Assembly (NCBI RefSeq): GCF_024611995.1
Contig: NZ_CP102509.1
Coordinates: 3,410,001 to 3,474,000 of the forward strand
Direction: 5' to 3'
Source of the DNA: Streptomyces sp. NBC_00162
GTDB lineage: Bacteria; Actinomycetota; Actinomycetes; Streptomycetales; Streptomycetaceae
DNA: 64,000 nt
The translations under genes and the position numbers were made by a program. Positions 1 to 8,898 of the stretch are shown here, in pieces; within the stretch, counting starts at the first letter, position 1; every line of letters starts with the position of its first letter. The notes under the pieces are model-generated. The model was given only the letters and a program-made list of their open reading frames with translations, did not search any database and was not told the DNA's origin.

Positions 1-1294
1 CGGAGGGCACCGAGATGCCGAGGAAGAGGACGGGCGCTCCCAGGACGTCCTGGAGGTCGGCCGCGGGTCCCGAGCCGCCCTCGCGGGTGAAGCGGATCTT
101 CTGGCCGAAGGCGCGGCCCATGGCCCGTACGACCGACTGCAGCGCCGGGTGGTCCAGCGGGGTCAGGCACGGGCGGGTCGGTGCGCCGAAGGTGATGGAG
201 TGCCGGATTCCGGCCGGGACTCGTGCCGCGACCCACTCCCGGACGGCCGCCTCGACCTCGTACGGGTCCTGCCCCGACACCAGGCGGAACGACAGCTTCA
301 GGTGGGCGGAGGCGGGCACGATGGTCTTGCCGCCGGGGCCCTGGTAGCCGCCGCCGATGCCGTTGACCTCGGCCGTCGGGCGGGCCCAGACGCGCTCCAG
401 GGTGGAGTACCCGGCCTCGCCGGCGGCCGCGTGGGACTTGGCCGTGCGGAGCCACTCGGACTCGTCGAAGGGGAGCTCGGCGATGAGCGCGCGCTCGGCG
501 TCGGTGAGCTCGGCGATGCCCTCGTAGAAGCCGGGGATCGTGACCCGCCCGTCGGCGTCGTGCAGGGCCGCGACCAGGCGGGCGGCTGCGGTGGCCGGGT
601 TGGGCACGGCTCCGCCGAAGGCGCCGGAGTGGATGTCCTGGTCCGGGCCGTGGAAGTCGATCTCGCAGTCGGCGACGCCGCGCATGCCGGTGCAGACGGT
701 GGGGGTGGTCTCGGACCACATGCCGGTGTCGGAGACGATCACGACATCGGCGGCGAGCTCGGCGGCGCGGGACTCGACGAGGTCCCGGAAGTGGATGGAG
801 CCGGACTCCTCCTCGCCCTCGACGATCAGTTTGAGGTTCACGGCGGGGGCGGCGGCGCCGGTGGCCGCCAGGTGCGCCCGTACGCCCAGGGTGTGGAAGA
901 ACACCTGGCCCTTGTCGTCGGCGGCGCCGCGCCCGTACATCCTGCCGTCGCGGATCACCGGCTCGAACGGGTCGGTGTGCCAGCCGTCGGCCACGGCGGC
1001 GGGCTGCACGTCGTGGTGCCCGTACACGAGGACGGTGGGCGCGTCCGGGTCCTCGCTCGGCCAGTGCGCGAAGACGGCGGGGGCGCCGCGGGTCTCCCAG
1101 ACATCGGCGACCGGGAAGCCGGTCTCCTTGAGCTTCGACGCGAGCCATTCGGCGCTGCGGCGTACGTCGCCCGCGTGCTCGGGCTGCGCCGAGACGGAGG
1201 GGATGCGGAGCCACTCGGCGAGGTCGTCGAGGAAGGCGGCGCGGTGGGTGTCGATGTACGTGCGGACGGCGCTGTCCGGCGGGGTGTCGCTCAT
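1..1294 (-). CDS. M20-family dipeptidase, 3' end outside window
   Basis: Zinc-dependent peptidase of the M20 family, probably cytosolic and cleaving dipeptides or small peptides. Reading the minus strand from the ATG at 1294 gives an open frame through the window edge. Visible metal-site motifs in order are YGHHDVQP (about residue 90), GRGAADDKGQ, EGEEESGS with the catalytic Glu pair, and SDTG. A dimerisation-like insert follows, then GGGYQGPGGKT. The final histidine expected near the C-terminus lies beyond position 1. It starts 10 bases downstream of the adnB stop on the same strand, so it may be the last gene of that transcript. The family assignment is secure; substrate is not. Confidence 0.88.
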   Translation of the reverse strand, partial: MSDTPPDSAVRTYIDTHRAAFLDDLAEWLRIPSVSAQPEHAGDVRRSAEWLASKLKETGFPVADVWETRGAPAVFAHWPSEDPDAPTVLVYGHHDVQPAAVADGWHTDPFEPVIRDGRMYGRGAADDKGQVFFHTLGVRAHLAATGAAAPAVNLKLIVEGEEESGSIHFRDLVESRAAELAADVVIVSDTGMWSETTPTVCTGMRGVADCEIDFHGPDQDIHSGAFGGAVPNPATAAARLVAALHDADGRVTIPGFYEGIAELTDAERALIAELPFDESEWLRTAKSHAAAGEAGYSTLERVWARPTAEVNGIGGGYQGPGGKTIVPASAHLKLSFRLVSGQDPYEVEAAVREWVAARVPAGIRHSITFGAPTRPCLTPLDHPALQSVVRAMGRAFGQKIRFTREGGSGPAADLQDVLGAPVLFLGISVPS

Positions 1295-1304
1295 GCCCCC
1301 GAGC

Positions 1305-4300
1305 CTAGCTGTCCGCCTGATGGTCACCGCCGGTGTCCGATTTGCCTTGGAGGATCCGCTCAAGGCGGGCCCGGTCGGGGAGGTTGCGGGGGCGGATCAC
1401 GCGGCCGCTGCGAACGTGGAGAAAGGCCGCGGTGACCTGGTCGAGCGGGGTGCCGGTGGCTTCCGCCCAGGCCAGGCGGTAGACGGCGAGCTGGAGGGGA
1501 TCGGCCTCGGTGGTGCGGCCGGTCTTCCAGTCGACGATCTCGTAGCCGGTGTCCGTGCGGTAGACGGCATCGATCCGGCCACGGATGACACGGCCCGCGA
1601 GGGTGAGCTGGACCGGGGCCTCCATGCGGTGGGGTGGCCGGTCCGCGTATTCGCTCCGCTCGAAGGCGGCCTTGAGGGAGTCGAGGTCGGCCTCGTCGGC
1701 GACCTCCTGGTCAGATCCGGGCAGCTCGGTGGCGGGGTCGAGCACGTCGAGCAGCGGGAGCGGGAGCTCGTCGAAGCGGGACTCGACCCAGGCGTGGAAG
1801 CGGGTGCCCTGGCGGGCGGCGGGCTGCGGGGGCGTGGGCATGGGGCGGGCGAGGTCGCGGGCGAAGCCCTGTTCGTCGGCGGCGAGCCGGAGCAGCTGGC
1901 TGGCCGAGAGGGCGGCCGGGAGTTCCACGTCGCGGACGGCTGCGCGGGCACGGCGGAGCTCGCCCTCCAGGGCGTCGAGGTCCCGGTCCCAGGAGGCGAC
2001 GGCCCTCGCGTCCTCGGGGGTGAGGGGGTTCGGGCCTGCCGCCGCCTGCCGCCCGGCGGGGGTGGGGGCCGCGGCCCAGGCCTCGCCGTCCCAGGGGTCG
2101 TCGGCGTCCGGCTCCGGCGCGGGGGTGGGCGCCTCGGGGGCCGTTGGATCGGGGCCCGTCGCCTCGGGGGCCCAGAGGTCGTCCTCCGGCCAGGCCTCGT
2201 CGTCAGGCCACGGTTCGTCCTCGTACGACGGGTCCTCGCAGTCCGGGGGCCAGAGGTAGGAGTCCTCCTCCGGCGGGGCCGGGGAGGCGAGGTAGGACTC
2301 CACCAGGGCCGCCGCCGAGCGGCGGAGGGTCAGGGAGTCCGGGTCCAGGGGCAGCGGCCAGGACTGGTCCCGGGTGGATTCGGCGGACAGGGCCGGGTTC
2401 TCCGCGTCCGGGGCGGGCTCGTCCGCCCAGGCCTCGATCTCGCCGAACCCGGCCGCGCAGTGCTCGTACAGCGCGGTCAGGAAGGCGGAGGGGCCGCGGC
2501 GCTTCTTCTGGGTCGGGCCCCACCAGTGGCCCGAGGCCAGCAGGAGGGAGCGCGGGCGGGTGAAGGTCACGTAGCCGAGGCGGAGTTCCTCCACGGACTT
2601 GTGGTCCTTCAGGGCCGTCTTGAAGGACTTCAGCCCGGCCGAGGTCCAGGCCGGGTCCCCCGGCAGGGTGGGCGCGTCGCCGCGCAGGGCGTACGGCAGC
2701 ACCTTCGCGTACGAGGTCCAGGACTCCGGCGCCTTCTCCTTCGGGAAGGATCCGGCACACAGGTCGGGGACGACGACCACGTCCCACTCCAGGCCCTTGG
2801 ACTTGTGGGCGGTGAGCACCTTCACCGTGTTCTCCCCGCCCGGCAGGGCGTGGTCCAGGCCCTTCTCGTACTGGGCCGCCGTGCGCAGGAAGGCGAGGAA
2901 GGCCAGGAGGGTCGCCTCGCCGTCCAGGGCGGCGAAGCCCGCGGCCACGTCCATGAAGTTCGACAGCGTCTCGCGCCGGCGGGCCGCCAGCGCGTGCGGG
3001 GACGCGGACAGTTCCACCTCCAGGCCGGTCGCGGCCAGGACCCGGTGCAGGACGTCCATCAGCGGGTCGGCGAGGGACCGCCGCAGGTCGCGCAGCTCCT
3101 GCGCGAGGTGCGCGAAGCGGACCCGGGCCTCGGCGGAGAACGGAAGGCCGTCATCGGACTGGCCCGCCCCGTCCAGGAACGTCTCCAGCGCGTCGGCCAG
3201 CGACACGATCTCCGCCGGGTCCACGCCCTCGACGGCCGCCGCGAGCCGTTCGTCCGGGTCCGCCTCCGTGTCGGACGGCGACCGCCCCACGAGCAGTCGC
3301 GCACGGCGGCCCAGCAGGGCCAGGTCGCGCGCGCCGATCCGCCAGCGCGGGCCGATGAGCAGCCGGACGAGGGAGGCGTTGGCGCCCGGGTCCTGGAGGA
3401 CCTCGCAGACGGCGACGAGGTCCGCGACCTCCGGCAGGTGCAGGAGCCCGGAGAGTCCGACGACCTCCACCGGCACGTCCCGGGCCACCAGGACGGCCTG
3501 GATCCGCGCGAAGTCCGCGGCGGACCGGCACAGGACGGCGATCTCGCCCGGCTCCGTCCCGGTGCGGACCAGGTGCGCGACGGAGTCCCCGAGCCACTCC
3601 AGCTCCTCGGCGTGGGTCTCCAGCAGCGCGCACCGTACGAAGCCCGCGCGCTCGGCGCCGGGCGCCGGGCGCAGCGCCTCCACCCCCTCGTGCATGGCGC
3701 GCAGCGGCTCGGCGAGCCCGTTGGCCAGGTCGAGCAGGCGGCCGCCGCTGCGCCTGTTCTCGCTGAGCGAGAGGCGGGTGGCGGGGGTGCCGTCGGCGTG
3801 CGGGAAGTGCTCGGGGAAGTCGTCGAGGTTGGCCACGGAGGCGCCGCGCCAGCCGTAGATGGCCTGGCAGGGGTCGCCGACGGCGGTCACCGCGTGGCCG
3901 GTGCCTGCACCGAACAGCCCGGACAGCAGCAGCCGCTGCGCGACGGAGGTGTCCTGGTACTCGTCGAGCAGGACCACCCGGAACTCCTCGCGCAGCAGCG
4001 CCCCGACCTCGGGCCGGGTGGTGGCGAGCTGCGCGGAGAGGGCTATCTGGTCGCTGAAGTCGAAGAGGTCGCGGGAGCGTTTGGCGGCGCGGTAGCGGGC
4101 GACGAGCTCCAGGAGCTCGAGGCGGCCGCGCACGGCCTCGGGGACCTTGCGGAGGTCCTCGTTGGTGAGCTTGGCGTCGGCGAGCTCACTCAGCAGCCCG
4201 GTGTCGTACGTACGCAGGCGCTCCGGCTCGACCAGGTGCTCGGAGAGCTCCGCGTCGAGCGCGAGCAGGTCGCTGACCAGGTCGGGCAGGGACTTGGTGA

Positions 4301-4790
4301 GCGAGGGGTAGGGGCCGGGGGCCTCGCGCAGCACCTTGGCGGCGAGCTGGAAGCGGGTCGCGTCGGCGAGGAGGCGGGAGCTGGGCTCCAGGCCGATGCG
4401 CAGGCCGTGGTCCTTGAGGAGCTGCCCGGCGAAGGCGTGGTACGTCGAGATGCGCGGCTCGCCGCCGGCCGCGTCGGCCTCGGCGGGCGAAGGGTCCGGG
4501 TCGGTGATGCCGGCCCGCGCGAGGGCCGTGCGTACGCGCTCGGACAGCTCCCCGGCGGCCTTGTTGGTGAAGGTCAGGCCGAGGACCTGCTCGGGGGCGA
4601 CCGCGCCGGTGCCCACCAGCCAGACCACGCGGGCGGCCATGACGGTGGTCTTGCCGGATCCGGCGCCCGCGACGATCACCTGGGGGGCGGGCGGTGCGGT
4701 GACGCAGGCCAGCTGTTCGGGCGTGAAGGGGATGCCGAGGAGCTCTTTGAGCTGCTCGGGGTCGGTGAGGACGGACGGACGCGCGGACAC
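1305..4790 (-). CDS. adnB: AdnB-type ATP-dependent helicase-nuclease (UvrD-like motor plus PD-(D/E)XK nuclease)
   Basis: 1161 residues. Superfamily 1 motor: Walker A GAGSGKT (42-48), DEYQDT near 275, QAIYGWRGA, and HKSKGLEWD in the second RecA domain. The C-terminus carries a RecB-type nuclease with GRIDAVYR near 1072 and DWKTGR near 1090. Between motor and nuclease (about 840-930) lies a strongly acidic, proline- and tryptophan-rich linker. AdnAB is the actinobacterial counterpart of RecBCD/AddAB and resects double-strand breaks; the adnA-adnB order here matches mycobacteria. The GTG at 4790 lies 35 bases after the adnA stop and has no clear ribosome binding site, suggesting dependence on translation of adnA. 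Assignment rests on domain architecture and pairing. Confidence 0.9.
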   Translation of the reverse strand: MSARPSVLTDPEQLKELLGIPFTPEQLACVTAPPAPQVIVAGAGSGKTTVMAARVVWLVGTGAVAPEQVLGLTFTNKAAGELSERVRTALARAGITDPDPSPAEADAAGGEPRISTYHAFAGQLLKDHGLRIGLEPSSRLLADATRFQLAAKVLREAPGPYPSLTKSLPDLVSDLLALDAELSEHLVEPERLRTYDTGLLSELADAKLTNEDLRKVPEAVRGRLELLELVARYRAAKRSRDLFDFSDQIALSAQLATTRPEVGALLREEFRVVLLDEYQDTSVAQRLLLSGLFGAGTGHAVTAVGDPCQAIYGWRGASVANLDDFPEHFPHADGTPATRLSLSENRRSGGRLLDLANGLAEPLRAMHEGVEALRPAPGAERAGFVRCALLETHAEELEWLGDSVAHLVRTGTEPGEIAVLCRSAADFARIQAVLVARDVPVEVVGLSGLLHLPEVADLVAVCEVLQDPGANASLVRLLIGPRWRIGARDLALLGRRARLLVGRSPSDTEADPDERLAAAVEGVDPAEIVSLADALETFLDGAGQSDDGLPFSAEARVRFAHLAQELRDLRRSLADPLMDVLHRVLAATGLEVELSASPHALAARRRETLSNFMDVAAGFAALDGEATLLAFLAFLRTAAQYEKGLDHALPGGENTVKVLTAHKSKGLEWDVVVVPDLCAGSFPKEKAPESWTSYAKVLPYALRGDAPTLPGDPAWTSAGLKSFKTALKDHKSVEELRLGYVTFTRPRSLLLASGHWWGPTQKKRRGPSAFLTALYEHCAAGFGEIEAWADEPAPDAENPALSAESTRDQSWPLPLDPDSLTLRRSAAALVESYLASPAPPEEDSYLWPPDCEDPSYEDEPWPDDEAWPEDDLWAPEATGPDPTAPEAPTPAPEPDADDPWDGEAWAAAPTPAGRQAAAGPNPLTPEDARAVASWDRDLDALEGELRRARAAVRDVELPAALSASQLLRLAADEQGFARDLARPMPTPPQPAARQGTRFHAWVESRFDELPLPLLDVLDPATELPGSDQEVADEADLDSLKAAFERSEYADRPPHRMEAPVQLTLAGRVIRGRIDAVYRTDTGYEIVDWKTGRTTEADPLQLAVYRLAWAEATGTPLDQVTAAFLHVRSGRVIRPRNLPDRARLERILQGKSDTGGDHQADS

Positions 4791-4825
4791 GTTAAGAGGC
4801 TAGCCGCCCCCACGGACAGTCCCCG

Positions 4826-7800
4826 CTACTCGACCGTCTGGCGGCCTTCCGGGCGGGCGCTGCACGAGCTGCGGAAGGAGCAGTGGTCGCAGTGCTTGCC
4901 CGCGGCGGGTGCGAAGCGCTCGTCCAGGACCCGGCCGGCGGCGGTGGCGAGCAGGTCGCCGACCCACTCGCCGTCGAGCGGCTGCTGTCCCTGGACCTTG
5001 GGGACCTCGTCACCGCCCTCCTTCTTGGGCGCGCCCTGGCGCAGCTGGACGAGTTCGGCGCCGCCGGATGCGGGGCGCAGGCCGTCGAAGACCTCGTCGA
5101 CGGCGCCTTCGCGCACGGCGAGCTGGTAAACGGCGAGCTGGGGGTGGCGCGCGACCTCGTCCTTGGTGGGCGCGGCCTTGCCGGTCTTGAAGTCGACGAC
5201 GTACGCGCGCCCCTGCGGGTCCGATTCGACGCGGTCCATGGAGCCGCGGATCCGGACGGTGTGGTCGCCCGCTTCGAGTGTGACGTCGAACTCGTGCTCC
5301 GTGGCCACGGCCGCCCGGCCCCCGCGGTCGGTGGCGTGCCAGCGCAGGAAGCGCTCGAGGGCGGCGCGGGCGTTCTCCTTCTCCTGGGCCGATTTCCAGG
5401 GCGCGTCGAAGGCGAGGCCGTCCCAGACGGAGTCGAGGCGTTCCATGAGGACGGCCAGGTCGGCGGGGGTGCGGCCGGAGGCGACCTCGTCGGCGAGGAC
5501 GTGGACGACGTTGCCGAACCCCTGGGCGGCGGTGGAGGGGGCGTCGGCCTTCACCTCGCGGCCGAGGAACCACTGGAGCGAGCAGCTGTTGGCGAGCTGG
5601 TCCAGGGCGCTGCCGGAGAGGGCGACGGGCCGGTCCCGGTCGCGCAGCGGGACGCTGCTGCGGGTGGGCTCGTACAGCCCCCACCAGCGCTGCGGGTGGG
5701 CGGCGGGGACCAGCGGGCGGTCCTCGTCGTCGGTGAGCGCGGCGAGGCGGGCGAGGCGTCGGGCGGCCGCGTCGCGCAGGGCGGGCGAGGCGTCGGGGTC
5801 GACGGTGGTGGCGCGCAGCTCGGCGACGAGGGCCGGGACGGCGAGCGGGCGGCGGGGGCGGCCGGTGACGTCCTTCGGGATGACGCCGAGCTCGGTCAGG
5901 AAGCGGGAGGGCTGGTCGCCGTCCTCGGCCGGGGCCTTGACGGCGGTGACGACGAGGCGGTCGCGGGCGCGGGTGGCGGCGACGTAGAAGAGGCGGCGCT
6001 CCTCCGCGAGGAGCGCGCCGGGGGTGAGGGGCTCGGCGAGGCCGTCGCGGCCGATGCGGTCGGCCTCGAGGAGGGAGCCGCGGCGGCGGAGGTCGGGCCA
6101 GAGGCCCTCCTGTACGCCGGCCACGACGACCAGGGACCACTCCAGGCCCTTGGAGCGGTGGGCGGTCATCAGCCGGACCGCGTCGGGGCGGGTGGCGCGG
6201 GTCGTCAACGTGTCGGCGGCGATGTCCTCCGCCTCCAGTTGTTCGAGGAAGTTGAGGGCGCCGCGGCCGCCGGTGCGTTCCTCGGCGCGGGCCGCGGTGT
6301 CGAAGAGGGCGCAGACGGCGTCGAGGTCGCGGTCGGCGTTGCGGCCGGCCGCGCCGCCGCGGCGGGCGCTGCGCTCCAGCCGCTGGGGCCAGGGGGTGCC
6401 GTCCCAGAGGGTCCACAGGGCCTCTTCGGCGGTGCCGCCGCCCTGGAGGAGCTCGCGGGCCTTGCGCAGGAGCAGGCCGAGGCGCTGCGCTCCGCGGGCG
6501 TAGGCGGGGTCGTGCGCGGTGAGCCGTTCCGGCTCGGCGAGGGCGCGGGCGAGCAGGACGTCGGAGGGTGCGGGCACCTTGACGCCTGCGGCGCGCTCCT
6601 CGTCGCGGAGGGCGCGGCCGAGGCGGCGCAGATCGGCGGCGTCCATTCCGCCGAGCGGGGAGGTGAGCAGGGCGAGGGCGGCCTCGACGCCGATACCTCC
6701 GGCGGGGTCGGCGGGGTTCTCGGGGCCGGGCCCCGGGTCCGGCTCGCCTGCGGCGGGCTGGTCCTGCGGACCGGGGGATGATCCCAGCCCACCCGCCCCG
6801 GAGTCGCGAGCAGGCTCGCGCACGTCGGTGGAGCCGGGTGCGGGTGGTGTGTCCGGGGTGGACGGGGGGAGGGCGGCGGCGGCCGTGGCTGTGGCGCGGA
6901 GGGCTGTCAGGAGGGGGGCTACGGCCGGTTCGTGGCGGAGGGGGGTGTCCGCGCCGTCCGTTTCGACGGGGACGCCCGCCGTGATCAGGGCGCGCCGCAT
7001 CGCCGGGAGGGTGCGGCCGCCCGCGCGGACCAGTACGGCCATGTCCTGCCAGGGCACGCCGTCCTCCAGGTGGGCCCTGCGCAGGATGTCGGCGATGTTG
7101 TCCAGCTCCGCACCGGCCGTGGGGTAGGTGTACACCTCCACCCGGCCGCCCTCCCTGGTGGCATGGAGGGCTCGGTGCGCCCGTACCGCGGCCGCGGGAA
7201 GCCGGGGCAGCGGCATGCGGGTCGTGAGGAGGCGGGTCGCCGCGAGGATGGCCGCGCCCGAGCGGCGGCCCACCGTCAGCGCCTTGACCGCCGCGCCCGG
7301 GAAGGCCGACTCGAAGTCCAGGACGTTGTTGATGTCGGCGCCGCGGAAGGCGTAGATCGACTGGTCGGGGTCGCCGAAGGCCACCAGCGTGCCGCCGGGG
7401 CCGCTCAGCGCCCGCAGCAGCCGCAGCTGGGAGGCGTCCGTGTCCTGGTACTCGTCCACGAAGATCGCGTCGTAGGAGGAGGACAGGGCGGGGGTGCCCT
7501 CCGCCAGGAGGACCGCGCGGTGCAGGAGTTCCGCGTAGTCCAGCGTGCCCTGCAGGTCCAGGACGTCCAGGTACTCGGAGAGGAAGGCCGCGGCCGCCTT
7601 CCAGTCCGGGCGGCCGATGCGGGTCGCGAAGGAGTCGAGCGCGGACGGGCCCAGCCCCAGCTCGCGCGCGCGGGCGAGCACGGCGCGGACCTCGTCCGCG
7701 AACCCGCGCGTGGTCAGCGCGGCCCGCAGGTCGTCCGGCCAGCGGATGGAGCGGATCCGGCGCTGGCCCTCCAGGAGGGTGCGGACCATCACGTCCTGCT

Positions 7801-8221
7801 CCGGGCCGGACAGCAGCCGCAGCGGATCGGCGAAGAGGTCGGTGTCCTGGTGGGCGCGGACGAGCCCGTAGCAGAAGGAGTGGAAGGTGGTCGCCTGCGG
7901 AGCCCGCGCGCCGCCGAGGCGCAGGGCGGCCCGGTCGCGCAGTTCCACGGCCGCCTTGCGGCTGAAGGTGAGGATGAGGATCCGGGCGGGGTCCGTGCCC
8001 GCTTCCACTCGGGCGGTGACGGCCTCGACCAGCGTGGTCGTCTTCCCGGTGCCCGGTCCGGCCAGGACCAGCAGTGGTCCGCCGGTGTGGTCAACCACCG
8101 CGCGCTGCGCTGCGTCCAGGACAGGGGGGTCCACCCGTTCCGGCCCGGTACGCACGAGGCGGTACGCGTCAGGAGTCCGCGTACGCCGCCGTTCGGTGCG
8201 GTCGGAAGGAGAGGTGATCAC
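4826..8221 (-). CDS. adnA: AdnA-type ATP-dependent helicase-nuclease with cysteine cluster
   Basis: 1131 residues from the GTG at 8221; the frame is open to 8350 but the extra N-terminus is low-complexity Ala/Pro and lies outside the family core. UvrD-like motor with GPGTGKTT (55-62), VDEYQDTD near 257, QSIYAFRGAD, HRSKGLEW and VAATRARDRL. The nuclease module has GSMDRVES near 993 and DFKTGK near 1010. A cysteine near 878 and a CxxCx5C group near 1108-1118 fit the iron-sulfur site that surrounds RecB-type nuclease domains of AddB. A Pro/Gly/Asp-rich insertion sits in the middle of the motor. Partner of the downstream AdnB; together predicted to process double-strand breaks for RecA. Confidence 0.9.
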   Translation of the reverse strand: MITSPSDRTERRRTRTPDAYRLVRTGPERVDPPVLDAAQRAVVDHTGGPLLVLAGPGTGKTTTLVEAVTARVEAGTDPARILILTFSRKAAVELRDRAALRLGGARAPQATTFHSFCYGLVRAHQDTDLFADPLRLLSGPEQDVMVRTLLEGQRRIRSIRWPDDLRAALTTRGFADEVRAVLARARELGLGPSALDSFATRIGRPDWKAAAAFLSEYLDVLDLQGTLDYAELLHRAVLLAEGTPALSSSYDAIFVDEYQDTDASQLRLLRALSGPGGTLVAFGDPDQSIYAFRGADINNVLDFESAFPGAAVKALTVGRRSGAAILAATRLLTTRMPLPRLPAAAVRAHRALHATREGGRVEVYTYPTAGAELDNIADILRRAHLEDGVPWQDMAVLVRAGGRTLPAMRRALITAGVPVETDGADTPLRHEPAVAPLLTALRATATAAAALPPSTPDTPPAPGSTDVREPARDSGAGGLGSSPGPQDQPAAGEPDPGPGPENPADPAGGIGVEAALALLTSPLGGMDAADLRRLGRALRDEERAAGVKVPAPSDVLLARALAEPERLTAHDPAYARGAQRLGLLLRKARELLQGGGTAEEALWTLWDGTPWPQRLERSARRGGAAGRNADRDLDAVCALFDTAARAEERTGGRGALNFLEQLEAEDIAADTLTTRATRPDAVRLMTAHRSKGLEWSLVVVAGVQEGLWPDLRRRGSLLEADRIGRDGLAEPLTPGALLAEERRLFYVAATRARDRLVVTAVKAPAEDGDQPSRFLTELGVIPKDVTGRPRRPLAVPALVAELRATTVDPDASPALRDAAARRLARLAALTDDEDRPLVPAAHPQRWWGLYEPTRSSVPLRDRDRPVALSGSALDQLANSCSLQWFLGREVKADAPSTAAQGFGNVVHVLADEVASGRTPADLAVLMERLDSVWDGLAFDAPWKSAQEKENARAALERFLRWHATDRGGRAAVATEHEFDVTLEAGDHTVRIRGSMDRVESDPQGRAYVVDFKTGKAAPTKDEVARHPQLAVYQLAVREGAVDEVFDGLRPASGGAELVQLRQGAPKKEGGDEVPKVQGQQPLDGEWVGDLLATAAGRVLDERFAPAAGKHCDHCSFRSSCSARPEGRQTVE

Positions 8222-8392
8222 GTGAGCTGCCGGTCCTGGTGGGTCTTCGGGTGCCGCCGCGACGGCGGCGGCCGGAGCGGAAGAGGCAACGCTACGGCAA
8301 CCGGCCTGCCCCGCGTAGTTCCTCTCCGTCCCCCGGACGGGCCTTCGCACGGACGCCCGACCGCCCGCGCGGGCCGCGCATGGCCGAAGCTG

Positions 8393-8731
8393 TCAGGTGT
8401 GAGCCTCGTCGCGGTCCCCGTCGCCGTCCCAGCGTGCCCGGCGCATGTCGAGCCGCTGCTCGCCGCCCGCCGTCAGGCGCAGCGGGGTGGCCTCGGCGCG
8501 GTAGTGCTCCAGGGCTCGGCGCTCGCTGCCGGGCAGTGGTACGCCGTCCGCCCGCACCACGCGCCACCAGGGCACCGCTCCCCCGTACAGGGCCATGACG
8601 CGCCCGACTTGGCGCGGTCCACCGTCGCCGAGCCACTCGGCGACGTCTCCGTACGTCATCACCCGGCCGGGCGGAATACGCTCGACCAGCTCCAGCACGT
8701 GCTCCGCGTACGCGGGCAGCTCCTCGCTCAT
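8393..8731 (-). CDS. Alkyltransferase-like protein (MGMT fold, no acceptor cysteine)
   Basis: 112 residues from the ATG at 8731; a second in-frame ATG three codons upstream (8740) is possible. The sequence follows the DNA-binding domain of O6-alkylguanine-DNA alkyltransferase: RIPPGRVMTYGDVA, then the arginine-finger helix, then PWWRV at 54-58. In MGMT this last motif is PCHRV with the alkyl-accepting cysteine; here tryptophan (residue 55) replaces it, as in ATL proteins, which flag bulky O6-alkylguanines for nucleotide excision repair instead of removing them. The length fits ATLs. It lies directly upstream of adnAB on the same strand, so the three form a DNA-repair group. Confidence 0.9.
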   Translation of the reverse strand: MSEELPAYAEHVLELVERIPPGRVMTYGDVAEWLGDGGPRQVGRVMALYGGAVPWWRVVRADGVPLPGSERRALEHYRAEATPLRLTAGGEQRLDMRRARWDGDGDRDEAHT

Positions 8732-8898
8732 CCGGCCCATGGTGCAGCACGATGGCGGGCCGGCGCCGGAAGACAAGGTTCCGTACCGGCGCGCACCCTG
8801 ATGCCCCGCTCGAAGGTCGGTCCGTGCCACCATCTTGCGGGCGGTGACTGGTGATACGTGATCAAGAAGAGACGGAAGTGACGACTAAGGAGCAGGGT

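Noticed and set aside
540..5129. 1529-residue open frame on the plus strand
   Set aside because: It runs antisense through adnB and the M20 gene and is an artefact of high GC; composition is Arg/Gly/Ala-rich and no domain is recognisable.
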